Assembly: GCA_029261215.1 (NCBI GenBank)
Contig: JAJDBT010000020.1
Coordinates: 1 to 36,358, forward strand
DNA from: Nitrospirota bacterium
GTDB lineage: Bacteria > Nitrospirota > Nitrospiria > SBBL01 > JAADHI01
Length of the DNA: 36,358 bases
Reading direction: 5' to 3'
The translations under genes and the position numbers were made by a program. Shown piece by piece: positions 26,283-34,984 of this stretch (within the stretch, counting starts at the first letter, position 1; each line of letters starts with the position of its first letter). Under the pieces are notes generated by a model, which searched no databases, had not been told where the DNA came from, and saw nothing but the letters and a program-made list of their open reading frames with translations.

Positions 26283-26394
26283 AAATCAATCAAATCGGCC
26301 CAATGCTTTGGGAAATCCCGTGCATACGGTGGAAGGCGCGGGCATTTCCAAAAGAGCCGCCGCCTTTCGCCCCATCGGCATTATCAAGGGTTAA
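26279..26394 (+). pseudogene. RtcB RNA ligase remnant (about 38 codons left)
   Basis: The first 14 codons from ATG 26279 read MKINQIGPMLWEIP, like the RtcB N-terminus. The next bases, in a different frame, read VHTVEGAGISKRAAAFRPIGIIKG and a stop (26392-26394), like the RtcB C-terminus, which normally ends PIGVVKG. More than 400 residues, including all metal- and GMP-binding residues, are gone. The junction lies near 26320. The ATGA overlap with the archease remnant preserves the original operon arrangement. Confidence 0.72.
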
Positions 26395-26433
26395 GGCCAC
26401 GTTAAAAGTCGGCAGCCCCGGACAGGATGTGCA

Positions 26434-27303
26434 TTGAAACCCGCGATACGCCTGTATATTATTGCTCCGGCTTTACTCTATCTTTTACTTTGGGGCGTGG
26501 CCGACCTGCGTTACGAACATCAGATCGATCGACTGCTCAGTCAATCCGACAGCCTGGTTCATCAACTCGAAGCCAAAGACCCGGCACATCTGCGCCTCAT
26601 GATGCCAACACATCAAGAAAAGCGGCGGCCAGCAAAACCCTCGCTTTTTCATCCCAAACACATGATCACCGCGCTGTTTTCTCCCGAAATGCTGGGCAGA
26701 AAAACGCTTGAACCGCTTCAATCAATTCTGATGACTTTTAAGAACGATCTTGCGGGACTGGATTTTTCGGATATGGATCTACGTCACCTAGATCTGCGTG
26801 AAAGCAATCTCCGGGGCGCCGTATTCACCCGCGCGACGCTCATCGGCACCAAGCTGAATCAGGCCGATCTCAGCGGCGCGGATTTTCGCGAGGCACGGCT
26901 CAAGGGAGCAGATTTAACGGAAGCGACGCTCATTGAGACGGATTTGAGCAGCACAGACTTTAGAAAGGCCACGTTCAAAGGCGCCCTGTTTCGCGGGGTC
27001 AATTTTTTTTATGCCGACTTTCAGGGCGCAGACTTCAGCGAAGCACAACTCATGGGCGAGACGCTGAGCGCGGCGGATTTCAGAAAAGTGAATTTTTCAA
27101 AGGCCGACCTCAGCAACGCGGTGCTCAGCGGGGCGCGGCTCGATGGCGCGCGCTTTACGGATGCCAAGCTCAAAGAAGCCGATCTGCGTTATACCGATTT
27201 GAGTCAGAGCCTGGGTTTAAAAACAAATCAATTCATTGATCCACACATCGACCACAATACAAAACTGCCCGATACTTTATTACTTCCCGATTCGACACAA
27301 TAA
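26434..27303 (+). CDS. Membrane-anchored pentapeptide-repeat protein
   Basis: A 289-residue protein. The N-terminus has one hydrophobic segment (LYIIAPALLYLLLWGVA), an extended linker, and then about 27 pentapeptide repeats (residues about 105-270) of the A(D/N)LXX kind, such as ADLSGADFREARLKGADL, predicting a right-handed quadrilateral beta-helix. The start is TTG 26434, supported by AGGA at 26423-26426 and because the frame is closed upstream by the stop of the rtcB remnant with no ATG or GTG between. It was probably once downstream of archease-rtcB. Pentapeptide proteins have varied roles, including gyrase protection and scaffolding; none can be assigned here. Confidence 0.85.
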   Translation: MKPAIRLYIIAPALLYLLLWGVADLRYEHQIDRLLSQSDSLVHQLEAKDPAHLRLMMPTHQEKRRPAKPSLFHPKHMITALFSPEMLGRKTLEPLQSILMTFKNDLAGLDFSDMDLRHLDLRESNLRGAVFTRATLIGTKLNQADLSGADFREARLKGADLTEATLIETDLSSTDFRKATFKGALFRGVNFFYADFQGADFSEAQLMGETLSAADFRKVNFSKADLSNAVLSGARLDGARFTDAKLKEADLRYTDLSQSLGLKTNQFIDPHIDHNTKLPDTLLLPDSTQ

Positions 27304-27383
27304 ATGTTGCATCTTCAAGCAAATAGCGTCACTGCTCATGCACTAAAACGCCCCTTTCTCCCGAAAAAGGTGTATGATGAGCT

Positions 27384-27848
27384 ATGAATCTTTTTGAGCA
27401 GCTCGTCCAACTGACCTCACAGTTTGAAGCCGACAACATCGAATACGCCCTCTGCGGCGGTCTGGCCATGGCGGTGTACACCTTTCCGCGCGCTACGGTC
27501 GATATCGATATTTTAATCGAAACCCAAACCCTGGAAAAAGCCAAAACAGGCGCAAAAGCGCTTGGTTTTTCGGGTGATCCGAAATTCGTTCAGTTTAAAG
27601 ATGGGGCGATTCAAATCTATCGTCTTGAAAAAGAAGACGCCGATTCCGGCGATGCGCTGATGCTGGACATCTTGCTCGTGACGCCGCAAATCAAGGCCGC
27701 CTGGGAAACCAAAAAATACGTCAAATGGGACGGTGGGCAATTGCCCGTCGTTTCTCCGGAAGGACTCATTCATCTCAAATTGTTTCGCAAGAGCGGGCAA
27801 GACGAGGATGACATCAAACATTTGAGGCACTTCATTGAAAAAAGCTAA
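27384..27848 (+). CDS. Nucleotidyltransferase-fold protein (MNT/AbiEii-like)
   Basis: A 154-residue minimal nucleotidyltransferase. The motif region ALCGGLAMAVYTFPRATVDIDILIE supplies the glycine pair and the D-x-D metal ligands. A further acidic strand (LMLDILLV) gives the third carboxylate. The final part (VVSPEGLIHLKLFRKSGQDEDDIKHL) is typical of this AbiEii/MNT-like group. It is followed two bases later by a 49-codon ORF, a layout often seen in toxin-antitoxin-like pairs. Whether this one is a toxin, an antitoxin or a stand-alone enzyme is not decidable by reading. Confidence 0.8.
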   Translation: MNLFEQLVQLTSQFEADNIEYALCGGLAMAVYTFPRATVDIDILIETQTLEKAKTGAKALGFSGDPKFVQFKDGAIQIYRLEKEDADSGDALMLDILLVTPQIKAAWETKKYVKWDGGQLPVVSPEGLIHLKLFRKSGQDEDDIKHLRHFIEKS

Positions 27849-27849
27849 A

Positions 27850-27999
27850 ATGTCCGCCAAAGCCATCACCAAACGCTTGCAGCAAACCAGCGAGTTACGA
27901 CAACTTTGCCTCACGCTGGCCGCCGGCAGACCGGCGGAAACCCCGCCCGAAGAAGTACCCCGCACTAAACCCCTGGATCCTGCCGCGACGAGTCATTGA
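27850..27999 (+). CDS. Small 49-aa partner of the nucleotidyltransferase
   Basis: The ATG begins one base after the preceding stop codon (TAAA-ATG), and the product starts MSAKAITKRLQQTSELRQLC, a basic, helical segment, then a proline-rich tail. Similar small arginine- and leucine-rich proteins are, to my recollection, common directly after such nucleotidyltransferases. It is too short for automated thresholds. The tight spacing and terminator 33 bases downstream (28032) support it as the end of a two-gene operon. Function unknown; a protein partner or antitoxin is possible. Confidence 0.58.
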   Translation: MSAKAITKRLQQTSELRQLCLTLAAGRPAETPPEEVPRTKPLDPAATSH

Positions 28000-28031
28000 G
28001 CCACCCACTTTTATTAAACCATCGGCTAAGC

Positions 28032-28050
28032 GGGCTTTTAGCCCTTTTTT
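28032..28050 (+). terminator. Rho-independent terminator
   Basis: GGGCT (28032-28036), a TTT loop, AGCCC (28040-28044) and a run of six T (28045-28050). It ends the nucleotidyltransferase operon. Confidence 0.7.
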
Positions 28051-28160
28051 AGCCCTCAGCGCCCTGCCTTGATCTTCTTTTTCTGAACCGCTACACTCCA
28101 CACATCGTTTGCATAAAACAACAAGCCTCATTTCCCAAAAACGCACCACGCCTTTTTTCA

Positions 28161-28245
28161 CCCCACTTTGAAAAAGGGGGGCCGGGGGGGATTTGAAGTC
28201 GTCCGAGATGAAATCCCCCTCAATCCCCCTTTGTTAAAGGGGGAG
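28161..28245. repeat. G/C-rich palindromic intergenic repeat (MITE-like)
   Basis: A left arm with CTTTGAAAAAGGGGGG and GGGGGGATTT is matched by a right arm AAATCCCCCT, CAATCCCCCT, TTGTTAAAGGGG, imperfectly inverted around about 20 bases. Such AAATCCCCC/CCCTTT palindromes are known dispersed repeats in many bacterial genomes. It lies between the terminator and the Roco gene and could form a long hairpin. No second copy is in the window. Confidence 0.65.
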
Positions 28246-28282
28246 GTTTAGAAGCTGAAACACAAACACGGAGTTTTTAAAC

Positions 28283-30841
28283 ATGCCAGCACTTGCGCAT
28301 AATTTTCAAATGGCGATTAAAGAAGCCAAAACAAACAAATCGACGGATTTGTCTTTGCGGGGGGATAAAAACAGTGAAGGGCGAAACGTGCTTTTTGCCA
28401 TTCCTGAAGCGGTTTTTGAGCTGAGTGAACTGGAGACACTCGATCTCAGCAACAACATGCTTCGCACGCTGCCGCCGGAGCTGGCGCGGCTTAAAAAACT
28501 CAAACACGTGAATGTTGCACTCAATCCCTTGGCCGAGATTCCCGACCGGCCCGGTCTCATGCTCGACTCGGACCAAATTCAACACTTCGTTGAAAAACAA
28601 AAAGCATTCGGCCGGAAAACGTTGTCGGTATTCGTTTTCGCCGAAGCGGGCTGAAACGGCTGGGCGAGTGGTTCTCCCCGGGAGGCCTTTTCCCTCATCT
28701 CGAATGGCTCGATCTCAGCCAATGTTTGTTACAAACCCTGCCGGAGGGCATCACACGGCTTCACAATCTCACAAACCTCGATTTGGGGGACAACAAATTC
28801 ACGACCCCACCCCAACAAGTGATTGAAGGCGGTATTCTTCAAATCGAAAATTACTTTGAGCAGGCCGCAAAGCAGGGCACGCTCCCGCTTTACGAAGCCC
28901 GCATCCTCATCGTCGGTGAAGCAGGCGCAGGGAAAACAACACTTAAGAAAAAACTGCTCGACTCCGATTACAAACTGCCGAAAAGGGAGAGGACTCCACG
29001 CTTGGCATTCAGGTCGAAAACAACTGGTCTTTTCCTTTTGCCAAAGACAAAGAAATAAACTTTACCGCTCATCTCTGGGATTTTGGCGGCCAAGAAATTC
29101 AATACATGACCCACCAGTTTTTCCTGCGGGATCGTTCGCTTTATGTGCTCGTGTCCGACGACCGGCGGCAGGACGCCGATTTTGACTATTGGTTTAAAGC
29201 CATCCACCTCTTTGGAAAAGGCAGTCCGGTATTGGTCGTGCTGAACGAGCGCAACTATAAATCCATCACAAATTTCGACATCCATTATTACCAAAAACTT
29301 TACCCGGAGCTTGAAATCCAATCATTCCCCGTCGATCTCGGGCAAGACAAAGACCGCATCCTCAAACTCACAGAACAGGTGCAAAACCTGACCTCCGGCC
29401 TGAAACACGTCGGCGATGAAATTCCAAAGCAGTGGGTACCAATTCGCCTGGCCCTTGCCGCAAGACAAAAAGAACACCACATCAGTTACAGGGATTTTCT
29501 CGCCATCTGCAAAGAACACAAGGTCGAGGAGGAACAGTCGGCCCTTTTTATCAGCGGATATCTGGATGCGCTGGGGCTCATCGTGCATTTTAAAGACGAT
29601 GCGGCCTTAAACGATTTTGTCATTGTCGATTCCAAGTGGGTGGTCGAAGCCGTATATGCCGTACTGGAAGACAAAACGCTGGAAGACAACAACGGCCGCT
29701 TTACACAAGAATGGATTTTTGATCTCTGGCAAAAAAAGGGTACAAATATGACGAATGCTGCAAGCTCATCAACCTCATCAAAAAAGACAGCTTCGAGATT
29801 TGTTACGCACTGAAAAACCAGGACGAATGCACATACATCGCCCCGCAATTGCTGCCCTCAACTGAACCGGCATATGCATGGCAGTCGAATGACAACCTCC
29901 ACTTCCGCTTTGCCTATCCTTTCATGCCCAAGGGCATCATGGCGCGATTGATCGTGCGGCTGAGCGAATACGTGGCGCAAGAAAATGACGCACCGCTTAT
30001 TTGGCGGCGCGGGGCCGTATTTGGGGAGCGAGAAACCCGCGCCGAAGTGACACACCGCGATGATCCAAAATCCGGCGTCGAGTCGATCAATATTCGCGTG
30101 CAGGGCGACGCGCGCTCCAAACGCGAATTACTCACGATCATCAGCCACGAACTCAGACAAATTCACAAACGCTCTTTTGAAAATATCGTGGTCAACGAAT
30201 GGGTCCCCTGCTGCGGTCCGGTTTGCTCAGAAAAGGCAGAACCCAAATTGTTCGACTTTAAAGAAATCGAGGAGACGGTTAAAAACGGGCGTTCAAGGCG
30301 GTATTGCACCATTTGTAATGCAGACATCTCCATTCGTAAAATGCTGGAGGGCCTAATCGATCCGAGGCAAGATCGCGATACGAATGACTTTGATCAACGA
30401 AATATGAACCCTATTTTCAATGTTTACAACTCAGTAAAAAACGTAAACGAAGTCAAAATCGACATCAGTATCGACATTAAAAATCAGGTCATCGCGGAAT
30501 TTTCAGGCCTGCTCGAAAACCTTAAAGAAGATCTTTTGGATGAGATTGAAGGTGAAAAAGAAAAAGCGCAGGTCGCTAAAGAAATTGGAAAAGTAGAACA
30601 AGCCATTGCTGAAATCGGCGCCGTCTCAACACCGGAAGAAGCCAAAACAAAAACCGGCGCGCTCTCGCGTATTAAAAAATTCGTCGAAAAACTGCAAGAC
30701 GGCACAACAACGACGGGCAAGGCGATTGGGGCACTGGAAGATGGCATCAGCTATGCGCAAGACCTCGCCGCGCTGTACAATAAAATTGCCCCCTGGGCGG
30801 CCATGCCTTCCGTTCCGGATGTGTTCTTGAAAAAGAAATAA
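28283..30841 (+). pseudogene. Roco GTPase (LRR-Roc-COR) with three -1 frameshifts
   Basis: Reading through three single-base losses gives about 853 continuous residues. Leucine-rich repeats come first (ELETLDLSNNMLRTLPPELA; then LEWLDLSQCLLQTLPEGITR, LTNLDLGDN). The Roc GTPase follows with P-loop GEAGAGKTTL and switch II WDFGGQE; the G4 position reads NERN rather than N/T-K-x-D. Then comes COR (VDSKWVVEAVYAVLEDK, FRFAYPFMPKGIMARLIVRL), a cysteine-containing segment (CTIC after CCGPVC, possible zinc site), and a helical tail ending VPDVFLKKK. Frame changes lie at 28594-28612, about 28981-28990 (A4G3) and in the A7 run at 29731-29737. Each is repaired by adding one base, so recent decay, sequencing error or slippage are all open. 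Confidence 0.82.
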
Positions 30842-30886
30842 GGGGGACAGGGCTTGGGGTGGATTAAGCGTGGGATCGGGAAAAAG

Positions 30887-31681
30887 TCAGTCTTCGAGGG
30901 GTTTGTCATTAAAGAGGGCGGCCAGTTCTTCATCCACTGTCTCTTTTAATTTTGTGGCGTTGACCTTGTTCAAATCCACTTCCGGCGTTGTTTTTCTTTT
31001 CTTTTCGTCGATTTGACGGGCGGCTTCCATCAAAAGGCTTTCCCAGCTTTCGCGGATATTTCGCACGCCGGGCTCGCCTATCAAGGCACGACACGATACG
31101 CGCTGGGCAGGCAGATAGGCCAGACGGGAAAAGGTCTCTTTTCCATTGGCTTCCATTTTTTGATCACTAAGTTTGGCGGACCAGACTTCACCTGAAAGCA
31201 CCCTGATTTCTCCCGCAATTTTTCCATTCCTTTCGACTTCTATCGAAATAGAATAGCGGCCCATACCGGAGAGCTGGATGTAATCCGGCACACTAAAAGG
31301 CGCAGGCGCTGCAAGGGGATGACCCACTTTGACATGACTGAGCACGATGTTTCTCAGTTCGTTGAGCCCGACAGGTTTTTCAAAGACGCTTACATTGGCG
31401 TGCATGGGAATCATGGTTTGAAAGGTTTTCATAAAGGCGGTGATGTAGATCACGGGAATGTTGACTTTACGTTTTTCCAGTTCGCCCAAAAGTTCAACCC
31501 CCGAACGACCGGGCAAGTTGATATCCGAAAGGATCAATTGGGGTGCCTCATCATCAATGTGCGCAAGGCCCTCTTCAAGCGTCCCCGCATCGACCACGTT
31601 GATTTCGGGAAGCTTGGAAAGCCCGCGCACCATTGTGGATCTTAACATCTCTTCGTCTTCAATAATGAGTATGCGAGACAT
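30887..31681 (-). CDS. Response regulator with DUF4388-like output domain
   Basis: A 264-residue regulator. The receiver domain (1-120) has acidic pair E8-D9, phosphoacceptor D53 in LILSDINLPG, T81 and K102 (FEKPV). The second half (DYIQLSGMGRYSISIEVERN, GEIRVLSGEVWSAKL, GKETFSRLAYL) matches the DUF4388 type found on many response regulators. It has no DNA-binding helix-turn-helix, so output is likely by protein contact. The tail is charged and helical. The second in-frame ATG (31681) is chosen because AGAGGA sits seven bases before it. An earlier ATG (31687) is too close to it. The kinase gene ends 12 bases upstream of that earlier ATG. Confidence 0.85.
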   Translation of the reverse strand: MSRILIIEDEEMLRSTMVRGLSKLPEINVVDAGTLEEGLAHIDDEAPQLILSDINLPGRSGVELLGELEKRKVNIPVIYITAFMKTFQTMIPMHANVSVFEKPVGLNELRNIVLSHVKVGHPLAAPAPFSVPDYIQLSGMGRYSISIEVERNGKIAGEIRVLSGEVWSAKLSDQKMEANGKETFSRLAYLPAQRVSCRALIGEPGVRNIRESWESLLMEAARQIDEKKRKTTPEVDLNKVNATKLKETVDEELAALFNDKPLED

Positions 31682-31699
31682 TCGCATTTCCTCTAGCCA

Positions 31700-32824
31700 C
31701 TAAGATTTAAGTATACCCGACACTTCATTTTTTGGAGAAGTGAGCGGCACAGAAACCGTAATCCGGGTGCCTTTGTTCATTTCAGACGCAATTTTCAATA
31801 CACCCCCCGCTGCGGCAACCGTGTTTTCGCACAGACTTAGGCCAATGCCGCTTCCGTTGGGTTTTGTGGTCATAAACAGTTCCGTCGCGTGGGCTTGAAC
31901 ATCTTTCGACATCCCACAACCGTTATCCGAAACGACCATTTCAAAAACAGAGTCCTCTTGCTCCAGGCTGGCAGTGACTTGAACGGTATCTCCTGAGCGG
32001 CACGCATCGATGGCATTTGAAAGTAAATTAAACAGGATGGCCCGGACCACTGCCGTGTCGAGCATTAATAAGGGCATCGGGTCGATTTCGCATAAAAGGT
32101 CAATCCCGCCTGATTTGGCCTTGGCTTTCAAAACAAATACGGCCTCGCGAATCGCTTCATCCACCGCTTTTGGCACAGTGCTGTGTAATTCCCGATGCGT
32201 AGCGCCAATGCCTTCAAAGACAAGTTTCATTCGACGAATTTCGCTTAAAATCGCCTGCAAGGCTTCCCGCGTTGTTTTTGCCGGAATCTCTTCGACCTCT
32301 TCAAGCAAGACCTCGACCGCTGTCGTGATTGCCGCGAGCGGGTTTTTAAGCTCATGAAGAATTGTGGGTAACACATCACCCACTGTGGCGATTTTAAGCA
32401 GACGATCACGGTCACGATGGAGCGCATTCCACTGGGTAATGTCCTGAAAGGCAATGGCATACTGCAAAGGGCCTAAATCATCTCCAGGCACATTGACAAG
32501 CGATGCATGAAAACCGATCATTTTTTCTTCACCGGTGTGCAGGATCACTTTATGTTCCAGTCTGGTTTGTTCCTGCGACTTGGCGCCAACAAGTTGCTTG
32601 ATTTCCTCAATGGAAAACAAGACGGTGTCAATCTGACGTCTTTCCAGTTCGGCCTTTGTGCATTGAAGCACTTCGGAGGCATACAGATTGGCAAAGGTGA
32701 TTTGACCGGCTTCTGTCGTGACAATCACACCGGTATTCATGGAATTTAAAATTTGAATGGCCGGCGCATCGGCATAAAAAAGATCGGCGGGATTTTTAAT
32801 AGGGATGGCCGCTTCAGGTTTCAT
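31700..32824 (-). CDS. Soluble PAS-domain sensor histidine kinase (NtrB-like)
   Basis: A 374-residue kinase without membrane segments, so it senses an internal signal. A PAS domain spans about 22-130 (MNTGVIVTTEAGQITFANLY). The H-box is ILHELKNPLAAI with phospho-acceptor H157, of the HELKNP type seen in NtrB-like kinases. The HATPase domain has the N-box NLLSNAIDAC, G1 DNGCGMSKD, F-box LFMTTK and G2 GSGIGLSLC, all intact. It forms an operon with the response regulator that follows, so the pair is probably cognate. The ligand of the PAS domain is unknown. Confidence 0.9.
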   Translation of the reverse strand: MKPEAAIPIKNPADLFYADAPAIQILNSMNTGVIVTTEAGQITFANLYASEVLQCTKAELERRQIDTVLFSIEEIKQLVGAKSQEQTRLEHKVILHTGEEKMIGFHASLVNVPGDDLGPLQYAIAFQDITQWNALHRDRDRLLKIATVGDVLPTILHELKNPLAAITTAVEVLLEEVEEIPAKTTREALQAILSEIRRMKLVFEGIGATHRELHSTVPKAVDEAIREAVFVLKAKAKSGGIDLLCEIDPMPLLMLDTAVVRAILFNLLSNAIDACRSGDTVQVTASLEQEDSVFEMVVSDNGCGMSKDVQAHATELFMTTKPNGSGIGLSLCENTVAAAGGVLKIASEMNKGTRITVSVPLTSPKNEVSGILKS

Positions 32825-32890
32825 TCAATTGAAGTCTTTATTACGTTCATATTCAAAGTCATTTTTATGGGGTATCGTCATGTGCTGAAA

Positions 32891-32918
32891 AGTCTATCAT
32901 CGACTAAAACCCTGTCAA
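32891..32918 (-). promoter_or_regulatory. Sigma-70 promoter of the two-component operon
   Basis: On the minus strand TTGACA (complement of 32913-32918) and TAGACT (complement of 32891-32896) are 16 bases apart. The predicted leader is about 60 bases. Together with the typA promoter it accounts for the 321-base divergent gap 32825-33145. Confidence 0.55.
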
Positions 32919-32989
32919 GTCAGTCATCTTGAACGCTTCACATCTTCCAAAGTAAGAGGGTGCTTATCGCCGTTTCTGCGCATAAGGAC

Positions 32990-33018
32990 TTGTTTCGAAC
33001 TACTTTGACTGCTATAAT
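32990..33018 (+). promoter_or_regulatory. Sigma-70 promoter of typA (extended -10)
   Basis: A perfect TATAAT (33013-33018) preceded by TG one base upstream (extended -10), with a weak -35 TTGTTT (32990-32995) at 17 bases. The start is expected near 33025, giving a leader of about 120 bases. Confidence 0.55.
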
Positions 33019-33064
33019 CACTGCAATTCATCCTGTTTTGGGTGTCAATTCCTTTGGCGTCCCC

Positions 33065-33086
33065 AATTCTGGTTGAATTTTTTTTT
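33065..33086 (+). other. Weak hairpin plus T-run in the typA leader
   Basis: AATTC (33065-33069) pairs with GAATT (33075-33079) and is followed by T through 33086. A 5-bp AT-rich stem is marginal for a terminator, but its place between promoter and start codon would suit attenuation. The gene also lacks a clear ribosome binding site, with GGAGG 25 bases upstream of the ATG. Confidence 0.2.
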
Positions 33087-33145
33087 GGAGAAAAGCAGAA
33101 AAACACATAAATATTGGAGGCGTGTACCCGTTACACTAATAAAAT

Positions 33146-34984
33146 ATGATGCCCACTGAAACAAACAAAAAAATAAGAGAAGATATCCGCAATATTGCCA
33201 TTATCGCCCATGTCGATCATGGCAAAACAACCCTGGTTGACAAAATGCTCCAGCAGGGCGGCGCATTTCACGAGCGGGAAGGTATTGTGGAGCGGGTCAT
33301 GGATTCCAATGATCTTGAGCGTGAACGCGGGATCACCATCCTCGCCAAAAACACATCAATTCATTATGGAAAATATAAAATCAATATTGTGGATACGCCG
33401 GGACACGCCGACTTTTCGGGAGAAGTGGAGCGAACGCTCAAAATGGTAGATGGCGTCCTCCTTCTGGTTGACGCATTTGAAGGACCGATGCCGCAAACAA
33501 AGTTTGTCCTCAAAAAAGCGCTTGAATTAAAGCTCAACCCCATTGTAGTTATCAACAAAATTGACCGACCAGACGAACGGGCTCTGGTCGTAGCCGACAT
33601 GGTCACAGATCTTTTTCTTGAATTGGATGAAGAGGGCGATCAGCTTGACTTTCCGATTATATATGCTTCTGCAAAAGCAGGGATTTCCAAGTTGGACCTT
33701 AAAGACCCCGATTCCGACCTGACACCCCTTTTTGATATGATCCTCTCAAAGGTCACGCCGCCTGCCGGAGACATCGACGCTCCCTTTCAAATGCTCGTTT
33801 CTTCGCTGGAATATGATAATTTCGTCGGACAAATTGCCTTGGGCCGCATTAATCACGGCAGAATTAAGACCGGCGCAAGCCTGGCCTTGATTCAAAGAGA
33901 TGGCAGCATCGTCAAAGGAAAAGTCACACGACTCATTGGTTACGAAGGCCTGAAAAAGGTAGATATTAAAGAAGCCAGCATAGGAGAAATTATCGGAATT
34001 GCAGGGATGGAGGACTCCAAAATCGGGGAAACCCTCGCAGACCCCGAAACACCGATCGCCCTGCCGACGATTGAAATTGGTGAGCCGACCATTTCAATCA
34101 ACTTCATGGTCAACACCTCCCCCTTTGCAGGTTTGGAAGGCGACTATGTCACCAGCCGACAGTTACGAGACCGCTTGTATAAAGAATTACGCTCCAATGT
34201 CGCGCTCAAAGTGGAAGAAACCGGTTCGACAGATATCTTTAAGGTTTCAGGTCGGGGTGAGCTGCACCTTTCCATTCTTATTGAAACCATGCGCCGTGAA
34301 GGTTATGAGTTTGCCATCTCTCGTCCGGAAGTCATTTACAAAGAAGTCGATGGAAAAAAACACGAACCAATTGAACACCTCACCCTTGATGTCGAAGACA
34401 GCTATATTGGGGCCGTGATGGAATCTTTGGGACGACGTAAGGGTGAAATCCAGAACATGGGCAATTCTCATGGCGGCAATACCCGCCTTGAATTTGAGAT
34501 CCCTTCACGGGGCCTTATCGGCTATCGTTCTGACTTTTTGACCATGACCCGTGGCACAGGCATCATGAATTACAACTTTTCGGCCTATCAGCCATTTAAG
34601 GGTGAAATGCAAGCGCGGACAAAAGGTGCATTGATTTCGTTGTGTGCGGGAGAAACCGTCACCTTTTCCCTATTTAATATTCAAGAAAGAGGAACCCTCT
34701 TTTTGGGCTCTGGCGAAAAAGTTTATGAAGGCATGGTCATCGGAGCGCATTCTCGCGCCAATGATCTAGTCGTCAACGCCTGCAAGAAAAAACAGCTGAG
34801 CAACATGCGCTCTTCGGGTGCAGACGAAGCTTTAACCTTAACCCCGCACAAAAAGATGGTTCTGGAAGAAGCGATTTCCTTTTTAGCCGAGGACGAGCTT
34901 TTGGAAGTGACCCCAAAATCGATTCGCTTTAGAAAACGATACCTCACCGAAAACGAGCGAAAACGAACCTCAAAGAAAAAGTAG
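33146..34984 (+). CDS. typA: Ribosome-associated GTPase TypA/BipA
   Basis: A 612-residue translational GTPase of the usual length that binds the ribosome and helps 50S assembly and stress adaptation. G1 [11 protein letters not shown]2 RGITI (in [10 protein letters not shown]), G3 DTPGH, G4 NKID and G5 SAKAG are all present. EF-G-like domains II, III and V follow ([31 protein letters not shown]), and the C-terminal TypA-specific domain includes [19 protein letters not shown] and LTENERKR. Two ATG codons stand in tandem (33146 and 33149) and either may be used. It is monocistronic. Confidence 0.97.
   Translation: MMPTETNKKIREDIRNIAIIAHVDHGKTTLVDKMLQQGGAFHEREGIVERVMDSNDLERERGITILAKNTSIHYGKYKINIVDTPGHADFSGEVERTLKMVDGVLLLVDAFEGPMPQTKFVLKKALELKLNPIVVINKIDRPDERALVVADMVTDLFLELDEEGDQLDFPIIYASAKAGISKLDLKDPDSDLTPLFDMILSKVTPPAGDIDAPFQMLVSSLEYDNFVGQIALGRINHGRIKTGASLALIQRDGSIVKGKVTRLIGYEGLKKVDIKEASIGEIIGIAGMEDSKIGETLADPETPIALPTIEIGEPTISINFMVNTSPFAGLEGDYVTSRQLRDRLYKELRSNVALKVEETGSTDIFKVSGRGELHLSILIETMRREGYEFAISRPEVIYKEVDGKKHEPIEHLTLDVEDSYIGAVMESLGRRKGEIQNMGNSHGGNTRLEFEIPSRGLIGYRSDFLTMTRGTGIMNYNFSAYQPFKGEMQARTKGALISLCAGETVTFSLFNIQERGTLFLGSGEKVYEGMVIGAHSRANDLVVNACKKKQLSNMRSSGADEALTLTPHKKMVLEEAISFLAEDELLEVTPKSIRFRKRYLTENERKRTSKKK

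Noticed and set aside
27371-27384. Leaderless promoter for the nucleotidyltransferase (TATGAT at 27373)
   Set aside because: The -10 is fair but there is no recognisable -35 at the right distance.
33122-33139. Five-codon upstream ORF in the typA leader (GTG to TAA)
   Set aside because: The GGAGG is only one base away from the GTG, too close for normal initiation.
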